Source of the DNA: Azospirillum lipoferum
Lineage (GTDB): Bacteria > Pseudomonadota > Alphaproteobacteria > Azospirillales > Azospirillaceae
Assembly: GCF_024170005.1 (NCBI RefSeq)
Contig: NZ_JALJXJ010000018.1
Coordinates: forward strand, 62,001-126,000
Reading direction: 5' to 3'
DNA length: 64,000 nt
The position numbers and the translations under genes are program-made. The notes under the pieces were generated by a model. The model saw only the letters and a program-made list of their open reading frames with translations. It did no database searches and was not told the origin of the DNA. Positions 8,649 through 16,644 of the stretch are shown here, one piece after another; the stretch's first letter is position 1; each line of letters starts with the position of its first letter.

Positions 8649-10334
8649 ATGGGCGTTGTATCTTCCAGGGTCTTCCGTTTCTTCAACCGCAGGACGGGAG
8701 AGCATTTTCTAACCGAGAGCACGGCCGAACGGGATGGCATCATCGCCAGCAGCGGGGCCGGCAGCGGCGATATGGCTTATGAAGGCGTCGCCTTCCTTGA
8801 CGGGGGCGGCGCCAGCAACCCGGTGTCGGTTGCCCGTTTTCTACGTCTGGACACCGGGGAGCATTTCTACACCGCCAGTGTCACCGAACGGGACTACATC
8901 CTCCAGAACATGTCGGACAACTACCGGCTGGAGGATTCGCAGGCATTCCTTGTCGCCGCGACGCCGGATTATCAGTTCTCCCAGCCCGTCTATCGCTTCC
9001 TCGACACGGCGACCGGCAGCCATTTCTTCACCGCGTCGGAGGATGAGCGGGACGGGTTGATCGCAAGCCTTCCAAGCTATCGTTACGAAGGGATCGCCTT
9101 CTACGCCAAGCCCACACCGCCGCTTCCCCCTGCCCTGTCGGGCAGTTTCGATGAAGCGTGGTATCTCCAGGCCTATCCGGATGTCCGCGATGCGGTCAAT
9201 GCCGGCTGGATGTCCGCCCGCACCCACTACGACGTCTTCGGCAAGCGGGAAGGCCGTATGCCGAACGACATGGCGGCACTGGCCGGCAACGACCATTGGA
9301 TCGCCTTCGACGGTGCGCCCGGCCATGTGCGGATCCTGAACGGCGGGGCCGGCGACGACATACTGGATGGCATCGACGGATACACCATCTCTACCAGCAC
9401 GATGGTCGGCGCCTACAGCGGTTACAGTGACTATAGCGACCAGCTGTTCGGCGAAACCGGCAATGATACGCTGTACGGCGCGCAGAACGACACGCTGAAC
9501 GGCGGAAGTGGCGACGACACCTACTACGTTCATTCGTCCGGCGTGCTGGTAACCGAAGGGACGGATGCCGGGACCGACGAGCTTGTCCTGATCGAGGACA
9601 GCATCAGCGGCTACTTCAACTATTCCATGCCGGCCAATGTCGAACGGATGCGGGTGTTCGTCAATCCGATCAACAATCCATCGGTTCCGACCATCGCCGG
9701 GAGTGCCGGTGACGACTGGATCGGTGCCGGCAGCACCAACACCCAGATCTGCCTTCTGGGCGGTGCCGGCAATGACACGCTGAATGGCGGCAGCGGCGGA
9801 GCGGTCGTGGAAGGGAGCGCCGGCAACGATTATCTGCTGGCGGTTGGGTACAACGACGCGCGCTTCTACACATGGCTGGCGTCGGGCAACGATACGCTGA
9901 TTGGTGGCGATGGCGACGACACGCTGGTGGCCTGGACTGGCAACGACCGCCTCACCAGCGGCAATGGCGCCGATACTTTCCTCGTCGATCTCGGCTCGCC
10001 GCCGAACCAGCTCTGGCAGGATCCGAAGGCCTGGACCTCCTATCCGGGGCCCGGCGGCAATTCCTACGTTCTGTGGTCGGGCACGTCGGTGACGACGGTC
10101 ACGGATTTCCAGCCGGGCGTCGATGTGCTGAGCTTCCGCCACAGCGCGCTCAGCCTTTCCGACATCATGGCGCGTTTCCTTGACCGTGGCGATGGAAAGG
10201 GCGTGGTGGCCAGCTTCGCCACCAGCGAATTCGGACTTTCGGTGACTGGCGACAGCAACGTCTTCACGCTTTCGCTCGACAATGTGAAGCAGTGGCAGGT
10301 CTCGGCCAACTGGTTCTCGGTATCTTCCATCTAA
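8649..10334 (+). CDS. Secreted protein with DUF5648 repeats and RTX calcium-binding repeats
   Basis: A 561-residue protein without a Sec signal. Three tandem DUF5648-type units (about residues 6-155) each carry a TGEHF-like core, followed by ERDxI and, in two of the three, YEGxAF: FFNRRTGEHFLTES, FLRLDTGEHFYTAS, FLDTATGSHFFTAS. A linker then ends in a YPDVRDA...GKREGRMPN segment. The C-terminal half holds glycine/aspartate repeats such as GGAGDDIL, GGSGDDT, GGAGNDTLNGG and GGDGDDTL, typical of type I secreted calcium-binding proteins. The ATG at 8649 is chosen because it aligns with the start of the relic at 5710. No type I secretion genes are in the window. It may be a surface or matrix protein associated with the O-acetylated polymer, which is inference from position only. 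Confidence 0.8.
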   Translation: MGVVSSRVFRFFNRRTGEHFLTESTAERDGIIASSGAGSGDMAYEGVAFLDGGGASNPVSVARFLRLDTGEHFYTASVTERDYILQNMSDNYRLEDSQAFLVAATPDYQFSQPVYRFLDTATGSHFFTASEDERDGLIASLPSYRYEGIAFYAKPTPPLPPALSGSFDEAWYLQAYPDVRDAVNAGWMSARTHYDVFGKREGRMPNDMAALAGNDHWIAFDGAPGHVRILNGGAGDDILDGIDGYTISTSTMVGAYSGYSDYSDQLFGETGNDTLYGAQNDTLNGGSGDDTYYVHSSGVLVTEGTDAGTDELVLIEDSISGYFNYSMPANVERMRVFVNPINNPSVPTIAGSAGDDWIGAGSTNTQICLLGGAGNDTLNGGSGGAVVEGSAGNDYLLAVGYNDARFYTWLASGNDTLIGGDGDDTLVAWTGNDRLTSGNGADTFLVDLGSPPNQLWQDPKAWTSYPGPGGNSYVLWSGTSVTTVTDFQPGVDVLSFRHSALSLSDIMARFLDRGDGKGVVASFATSEFGLSVTGDSNVFTLSLDNVKQWQVSANWFSVSSI

Positions 10335-10574
10335 CGAAATAACTGGCTGACGGGGTGGCCGGCCGTCCTGCAACTCCCCCATCAAGGCAGTTGACGGACG
10401 CTCAAGCTTGCCTGCGGTTCCCGTGGTTCCCATGTGCCGTCTCCACCCGTTCGGCCAGGGCCGCGGGTGGCGCGGCGGGACGGACCTTTCCTTCGTTCCG
10501 GCTGTTGTACCGATAGACCGTGCAGCACCGACGTCGAAGGGGACGGCCTGAGAATGTCACCGAGGATTAGCACC

Positions 10575-10883
10575 ATGACCCCCCGTCTCCTTGCGGAGCT
10601 TCTGGAACCGATCCTGACCGCCGCGGACGACGACGAAGAGGCCCTGTCGGAGGCCGTGAACCTGACCGCGGAGGCCATGGCGGCGTTGGGCGCCACCGTG
10701 CTCGACCCCGACGGGCAGCCGGCCCGCGGGGTGTCCGATGAACGGGCCGTCGTCGCCGCGCTGAACACCCATGCGCACAACCTGATGCGCGACGGACGGT
10801 TGGACGACGTCGTCGAGGCCCTGCAAGTGGCCGAGCGGATCGGCCGCCTTGCCCATCTGCCGCACCATCCGCGTACCGTCTGA
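10575..10883 (+). CDS. Small hypothetical protein
   Basis: A 102-residue, acidic, probably cytoplasmic helical protein starting MTPRLLAELLEPILTAADDD, with a GAGGA ribosome site nine bases before the ATG at 10575. No family recognised. It has no signal peptide or membrane segment. It ends about 120 bp before the trehalose fusion gene on the same strand, but a promoter in between suggests separate transcription. In its own 240-bp upstream gap I see only a one-mismatch stress-type promoter (GGACC-N17-GTT, starting near 10481), which is weak. Confidence 0.6.
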   Translation: MTPRLLAELLEPILTAADDDEEALSEAVNLTAEAMAALGATVLDPDGQPARGVSDERAVVAALNTHAHNLMRDGRLDDVVEALQVAERIGRLAHLPHHPRTV

Positions 10884-10937
10884 CCACTCTTTTGGGAGAA
10901 GGGCGCGGTCGTTCGTGGAAACGGCTTCGCGGGTGCG

Positions 10938-10962
10938 GGAACTCCTTCCCTCCGTGCTGTTT
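10938..10962 (+). promoter_or_regulatory. EcfG-type general stress response promoter for the trehalose genes
   Basis: GGAAC at 10938-10942, sixteen bases, then GTTT at 10959-10962. This matches the alphaproteobacterial GGAAC-N16/17-(C)GTT element bound by the stress sigma factor EcfG/SigT. Transcription would start near 10969, about 35 bases before the GTG start of the fusion gene. Trehalose synthesis is a known output of this stress regulon, so motif and context agree. Confidence 0.75.
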
Positions 10963-11003
10963 GAGCGACGTGCCACCCAGCGCTCAACAGGGGAGGAGCC
11001 CTC

Positions 11004-14000
11004 GTGCCCACTGCGCCGCAGCCTCATGCCCAGCCGAACATTCTGGCGAACCCGCTGGAGAGCGAGATCCTGTCCCGTCTCCAGGACGATCTGCTGCCCG
11101 ACCATCTGCTGACCCGCCGCTGGTATGCGGCGAAGGACGCCGGCCGACCGGTCGTGCGCATTGTCGATGCCCTGCCGCTGCCGCTGGCCGGCGGGGCGCA
11201 GGCCCAGCTCTGCCTGCTGCGGGTCGAGCCGCCCGGACGGGAGCCGCAGCTTTACCAGCTTCCCCTGATCCTCGACCGCGGCACCGGCGAGGATGCGTCT
11301 GTCATCGCGGGGTCGAAGGAACTGCCGGTTCCCGGACGCCTGCGCGACGGCTATGCCGATGACGGCGTGGTGCGTGCGTTGCTCAGCGCTATCCTGAAAC
11401 ATGGCCGGGAGCCGAGCGAAACGGCGCTGTCGGCCGGCCTGACCGCCGGGCACACCCGTGCCTGCGAGGCGATGGCGGCGCGCCTGAGCGCCGACGCCCC
11501 GCTGCACCGGATGACGGCGGAGCAATCCAACACCTCCATCCGCGTCGGCGATGCCGCCATCCTGAAGGGACTGCGCAAGCTGGAACCCGGCACCCATCCC
11601 GAACTGGAGGTCAGCCGCTTCCTGACCGAGGTGGCGCAGTTCCCCAACACGCCGGCCCTGCTGGGATGGGTGGAGCGGGCCAACAGCTCCGGCTCCACCA
11701 CGCTGTGCGTCATGCAGGAACTGGTGCCGGAGGCGAAGGACGCCTGGGGGCATGTCACCGGCTATTTGAACGACCGTGTCGCCCGTTTCGAGGACAGCGA
11801 CGCGGCCAAGGCCGGCGATGGCGGCAGCGTCGCCTTCCTGCGCCTGCTGGGGCAGCGGACGGCGGAACTGCACCGGGCGCTCGCCACCCCCGGCGGCGGC
11901 GACGCCTTCACGCCGGAGCCGGCGACGGCCGAGCGGCTGACGGAGTGGGCGGGCGGCGTACGCACCCTGGCCAAGCGCGTGCTGGAACGGCTGCGAGCCG
12001 CTGGTCCGGCGCTGGACCCGGCGATTTCCGCACAGGCGAACGCACTTGCCGCCAGCGAGGCGGCGGTGATGGCGCAGATCGACGCGCTTGTCCCGGCGAC
12101 CGCGGATCTCAGCGCCATGCGGTTGCACGGCGACTATCACCTGGGTCAAGTGCTGGTATCGCGCGGCGACGTGCAGATCGTCGATTTCGAAGGCGAGCCG
12201 ATGCGCCCGCTGGCCGAACGGCGGGCAAAGCACTGCATCCTGCGCGATGTCGCCGGGATGCTGCGGTCCATCGCCTATGCCGCCGCCATGGCGCGCGACG
12301 CGATGCCCGCCGGTCTCGACGGGCCATCGCGCGATGCCCGCGCGGCGTGGCTCTCCTGGTGGGAGGGAGCGGCATCGGCCGCCTTCCTCGACGGCTACCG
12401 CACCGCCATCGGCGATTGCCCCGGCTTTCCGCGCGATGCCCAGGCGGCGCCGGCCCTGTTGAAACTGTTCCTGCTGGAGAAGGCGCTGTACGAGGTCGGC
12501 TACGAGCTTGCCAACCGGCCGGGCTGGGTGGCGATCCCGCTGGCCGGCGTCACCGCCATCATCCGCGCCGATGCCGGGCCGGAGATCGCCAGCCGCGACC
12601 GCATCGCCCCGGTGGACGAACGCCGCCGCAGCCACTCCATGCCCTTCGGGGCGGAGGTGCAGGCCGACGGCTCCGTCCGCTTTTCGATCTGGGCACCGTC
12701 CGTCTCTTCGGTCCTGCTGTCGCTCGACGACGGCGGACAGCCGGTGGCGATGGAGGACCAGGGCGATGGCTGGTTCAGCCTGACCACCGCGCGGGCGCAG
12801 GCCGGCAGCCGCTACCGCTTCGTCCTGCCGGACGGGCTGGCGGTGCCGGATCCGGCCTCCCGCTTCCAGCCGGACGACGTCCATGGCCTGTCCGAGGTGA
12901 TCGACCCCGGCGTCCATGCCTGGACCGACGCCGCCTGGACCGGGCGCCCCTGGCACGAGACGGTGCTGTACGAACTGCATGTCGGCACCTTCACGCCCGG
13001 CGGCACCTTCCTGTCCGCCATCGAGCGGCTGAACGATCTGGTCGAGCTGGGTATCACCGCGATCGAACTGATGCCGGTGGCTGATTTCCCCGGTTCCCGG
13101 AACTGGGGCTATGACGGCGTGCTGCCCTTCGCCCCCGACAGCGCCTATGGCCGGCCGGAGGATCTGAAGGTCCTGGTGCAGGAGGCGCACGCCCGCGGGC
13201 TGATGGTCTTCCTCGATGTCGTCTACAACCATTTCGGACCGGAGGGGAATTACCTCCATGCCTTCGCCAACAGCTTCTTCACCGACCGCCACAAGACTCC
13301 CTGGGGGGCGGCGATCAACGTCGACGGCGACCGCAGCGGTCCGGTGCGCGACTTCTTCGTTCACAACGCGCTCTATTGGCTGGAGGAGTTCCACCTCGAC
13401 GGTCTGCGGCTGGACGCCGTCCATGCCATCATCGACGACAGCGACCGCCATGTCCTGGAAGAGCTGGCGGAGCGGGTGCACAGCCATTTCCAGAACCAGC
13501 GCCATGTCCATCTGGTGCTGGAGAACGACGCCAACCAGGCACGCTTCCTGACCCGCCACCGCGAGGGCGACCCGCGCTGGCACTCGGCCCAATGGAACGA
13601 CGACCTGCACCACTGCCTGCACAGTGCGGCGACCGGCGAGGACGGCGGCTATTACACCGACTACGCCCATGACCCGGCCAAATGGGGCCGGGCGCTGGCG
13701 GAGGGCTTCGCCTTCCAGGGCGACCCGTCTGCCTACCGTGACGGCGAACTGCGCGGGGAGCCGTCGGCGCATCTGCCGCCGACCGCCTTCGTCACCTTCA
13801 TCCAGAACCATGACCAGATCGGCAACCGCGCCTTCGGCGAGCGAATCTCCCATATCGCCAAGACAGAAGCGGTACGGGCGGCCACCATTCTCTATCTGCT
13901 GGGCCCCGGCATCCCCATGCTGTTCATGGGCGAAGAGTGGGCGTCGGCCAAACCCTTCCCCTTCTTCTGCGACTTCGGCGAGGAACTGGCCGAGGCGGTG

Positions 14001-16604
14001 CGCAAGGGCCGGGCGGAGGAGTTCGCCAAGTTTCCCGAATTCCGAAACCCGGATGCCCGTGCCCGCATCCCTGATCCGACCGCACTTGAAACTGCGGAGT
14101 CGGCCAAGCTGGACTGGGAGGCTCGCGAACTGGCGGAGCATGCCGAATGGCTCGACTGGTATCGCCGGGCGCTTGCCCTGCGCCGGACGGAGATCGTGCC
14201 GCGGCTGGATGGGGTTCCGGGTGGAGCGGCCAGTCACGGCGTGGTCGGCAAGACCGGCCTGACCGTCTGCTGGACGCTGGGTGACGGCAGCCGCCTGCAT
14301 GCCTTCGCCAATCTGGCCGACAGCCCAGCTGCCGGTTTCCCCGAGGCCAATGGCCGCGTGCTGTGGACGGAGGGTGCCGGGCTGACCGGCGATACGCTCG
14401 CCCCCTGGTCGGTGGTTCTGTGGCTGGAGGAAGCCTCGGCACTCGATCGGCTGGCCGACCGCATGGGAGTGGAACGCTCCTTCGACAATGCCGCCGGGGA
14501 AACCGTGACGGCCAGCGAGGACACCGTCCGTGCCCTGTTATCGGCGATGGGTGTTGAGGCGGGGGACGAGGCCGCCGCACTCGCCCATCTCGACCGGCTG
14601 GACGAGGAGGAGTATGGCCGCGCCCTGCCCCCGGCGGTGGTCCGCCGGGCGGGGGAGGCGGTCACCGTGCCGGTCACCCTGCCCCACGGCACCCGCACCC
14701 TGCGCTATACCCTGACGCTAGAAAGCGGACAGACGCGGAGCGGAGTCGTCGGCTTCGGCAGCCTGCCGCGCTGCCGCTGCATCACCGCCGGCGACGTGAC
14801 CTATGCCGAGCGGCGCCTGCCGCTGGGGCCGCTGACCCGGACCGGCTATCACACGCTGCGGGTGGAGACGGAGCATGGCACGGCGGAGACCCGCCTGATC
14901 CTGGCGCCCGCCCGCTGCCATCTGCCGACGCCGATTCTGGTGGGGGAGAAGCTGTGGGGGCTTTCGGCGCAGCTCTACACTCTGCGCAGCGGGCATGACT
15001 GGGGCATCGGCGATTTCGGCGACCTGCGCACGCTGGCCGACATCGCGGCGGCGCGTGGGGCGGCGGTGATCGGGCTGAACCCGCTGCACGCCATGTTCCT
15101 CGACAATCCCGAACATGCCAGCCCCTATTCCCCGGCCAGCCGGCTGTTCCTGAACCCGCTCTACATCGACGTCACCGCGGTGGCGGAATTCCTCGACGAT
15201 GCCGACTTGCGGAAGGAGGTCGCCTCGCCGGAGTTCCGGCAGGCGCTGGACGCGGCCCGCGCCACGGCTAACGTCGATTACACGGCGGTGTCCGGGTTGA
15301 AGCTGCCGATTCTGGAAAAGCTGTTCGTCCGTTTCCAGGCCTCGGCCAAACCGGAACGTCGCGCCGCCTTCGACGCCTTCCGGACCGAAGGCGGCATCGG
15401 GCTGGAGCGCTTCGCCACCTTCCAGGCGCTGCGCGAACGCTTCGCCGCCGAGGGCAAGGCCGACTGGCACCGGTGGCCGCCGGACTATCACGATGCGACG
15501 GCCCCGGCGGTTGAGCGCTTCGCCAGGGAGCATACCGACCGTGTCGCTTATTTCGCTTGGCTGCAATGGTTGGCGGACGACCAGCTGCGTCTGGCGGCAG
15601 AGCGGGCCGCCGAACTCGGCATGGCCATCGGCTTCTACCGCGACCTTGCGGTCGGGGCCGATGCCAGCGGGGCGGAGACCTGGATGACGCCGCAGGCGGT
15701 GGTCGATGCCGCCCATGTCGGCGCCCCGCCCGACCTGTTCAACCCGGCCGGCCAGGATTGGGGACTGCCGCCCTTCCATCCGCAGGCGCTGCTTGCGGCG
15801 GGATACCAGCCCTTCATCGATCTGGTCCGCGCCAACATGCGCCATGCCGGCGCGCTGCGCATCGACCATGCCATGGCGTTGCAGCATGTTTATTGGATCC
15901 CGGACGGCCATCCGCCGGGCGAAGGCGCCTATGTCGCCTATCCGATGGAGGATCTGCTGGGCATTCTGGCGCTGGAGAGCCAGCGTCACCGTTGCCTCGT
16001 CGTCGGCGAGGATCTCGGCACCGTGCCGGAGGGCTTCCGCGAGCGGATGACCGAGGCCGGGGTGCTGAGCTATCGCGTCGTCTTCTTCGAATGGACCGAG
16101 GACGGCGCCTTCAAGGGGCCGGATGAGTATCCGGATCTGGCGCTCGCCACCGTCGGCAGCCACGACCTCGCCACGCTGCGGGGCTGGTGGGAGGGCGACG
16201 ACATCGCGCTGAAGGCGGAAAAGGGCCTCTACCCGGCCGACGACGAGGAGGAGAAGCAGCAGACCCGCCGGTCGGCCGACCGCGGTGCCCTGGTGGATGC
16301 CCTGCGTGCCGCCGGGATCGCCCTGCCCGCCGGCTTCGGGCCGGACAGCCCCTATGACGAGGCGCTGGACCATGCGGTGCACGCCTTCCTTGCCCGCACC
16401 AATGCCGCACTTGCGGTGGCGCAGTTGGACGACCTGACGCGCGAGCGCGATCAGGTCAACCTGCCCGGCACCACCGACCAATACCCCAACTGGCGCCGCA
16501 AGCTGTCGATGACGCTGGAGGAACTGGTCGATGCGCCGGAGCCGGCAGCGGTCGCCGCCATCCTGGCCGCGGCACGCCCGTCCTCCTCCCCCGCCCGTAC
16601 CTGA
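11004..16604 (+). CDS. Triple fusion: maltokinase - malto-oligosyltrehalose trehalohydrolase (TreZ) - 4-alpha-glucanotransferase (MalQ)
   Basis: One 1866-residue frame carries three enzymes. Residues about 15-540 are a maltokinase: N-cap RRWYAAKDAG, phosphotransferase motif LHGDYHLGQVL near 373 and VDFEGEP near 394. Residues about 543-1140 are TreZ, which hydrolyses maltooligosyl-trehalose to trehalose: N-terminal WAPSVSSVLL module, VYNHFGPEGNY, nucleophile region GLRLDAVHAI near 802, acid/base LVLENDAN near 839 and NHDQIGNRAFGE near 934. Residues about 1145-1866 are MalQ: SPYSPASRLFLNPLYIDV, ALRIDHAMALQ near 1619, VVGEDLGTVPE near 1665 and GSHDLATLRGWW near 1716. No internal stop or frameshift was seen. 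The GTG start is fixed by a GGGGAGGAG ribosome site six bases upstream. treY follows 40 bp downstream. Such a triple fusion is unusual, since these are normally separate proteins. Confidence 0.93.
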   Translation: MPTAPQPHAQPNILANPLESEILSRLQDDLLPDHLLTRRWYAAKDAGRPVVRIVDALPLPLAGGAQAQLCLLRVEPPGREPQLYQLPLILDRGTGEDASVIAGSKELPVPGRLRDGYADDGVVRALLSAILKHGREPSETALSAGLTAGHTRACEAMAARLSADAPLHRMTAEQSNTSIRVGDAAILKGLRKLEPGTHPELEVSRFLTEVAQFPNTPALLGWVERANSSGSTTLCVMQELVPEAKDAWGHVTGYLNDRVARFEDSDAAKAGDGGSVAFLRLLGQRTAELHRALATPGGGDAFTPEPATAERLTEWAGGVRTLAKRVLERLRAAGPALDPAISAQANALAASEAAVMAQIDALVPATADLSAMRLHGDYHLGQVLVSRGDVQIVDFEGEPMRPLAERRAKHCILRDVAGMLRSIAYAAAMARDAMPAGLDGPSRDARAAWLSWWEGAASAAFLDGYRTAIGDCPGFPRDAQAAPALLKLFLLEKALYEVGYELANRPGWVAIPLAGVTAIIRADAGPEIASRDRIAPVDERRRSHSMPFGAEVQADGSVRFSIWAPSVSSVLLSLDDGGQPVAMEDQGDGWFSLTTARAQAGSRYRFVLPDGLAVPDPASRFQPDDVHGLSEVIDPGVHAWTDAAWTGRPWHETVLYELHVGTFTPGGTFLSAIERLNDLVELGITAIELMPVADFPGSRNWGYDGVLPFAPDSAYGRPEDLKVLVQEAHARGLMVFLDVVYNHFGPEGNYLHAFANSFFTDRHKTPWGAAINVDGDRSGPVRDFFVHNALYWLEEFHLDGLRLDAVHAIIDDSDRHVLEELAERVHSHFQNQRHVHLVLENDANQARFLTRHREGDPRWHSAQWNDDLHHCLHSAATGEDGGYYTDYAHDPAKWGRALAEGFAFQGDPSAYRDGELRGEPSAHLPPTAFVTFIQNHDQIGNRAFGERISHIAKTEAVRAATILYLLGPGIPMLFMGEEWASAKPFPFFCDFGEELAEAVRKGRAEEFAKFPEFRNPDARARIPDPTALETAESAKLDWEARELAEHAEWLDWYRRALALRRTEIVPRLDGVPGGAASHGVVGKTGLTVCWTLGDGSRLHAFANLADSPAAGFPEANGRVLWTEGAGLTGDTLAPWSVVLWLEEASALDRLADRMGVERSFDNAAGETVTASEDTVRALLSAMGVEAGDEAAALAHLDRLDEEEYGRALPPAVVRRAGEAVTVPVTLPHGTRTLRYTLTLESGQTRSGVVGFGSLPRCRCITAGDVTYAERRLPLGPLTRTGYHTLRVETEHGTAETRLILAPARCHLPTPILVGEKLWGLSAQLYTLRSGHDWGIGDFGDLRTLADIAAARGAAVIGLNPLHAMFLDNPEHASPYSPASRLFLNPLYIDVTAVAEFLDDADLRKEVASPEFRQALDAARATANVDYTAVSGLKLPILEKLFVRFQASAKPERRAAFDAFRTEGGIGLERFATFQALRERFAAEGKADWHRWPPDYHDATAPAVERFAREHTDRVAYFAWLQWLADDQLRLAAERAAELGMAIGFYRDLAVGADASGAETWMTPQAVVDAAHVGAPPDLFNPAGQDWGLPPFHPQALLAAGYQPFIDLVRANMRHAGALRIDHAMALQHVYWIPDGHPPGEGAYVAYPMEDLLGILALESQRHRCLVVGEDLGTVPEGFRERMTEAGVLSYRVVFFEWTEDGAFKGPDEYPDLALATVGSHDLATLRGWWEGDDIALKAEKGLYPADDEEEKQQTRRSADRGALVDALRAAGIALPAGFGPDSPYDEALDHAVHAFLARTNAALAVAQLDDLTRERDQVNLPGTTDQYPNWRRKLSMTLEELVDAPEPAAVAAILAAARPSSSPART

Positions 16605-16644
16605 TTCTGAAAAAGCCCTTCCCTACTCCGAGGAGCACACACCC

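Noticed and set aside
10557-14300. A 1247-codon open frame antisense to the trehalose fusion gene
   Set aside because: Composition is that of an antisense shadow (Arg, Gly, Gln, His rich), with no recognisable domain, and the opposite strand holds conserved enzyme motifs throughout.
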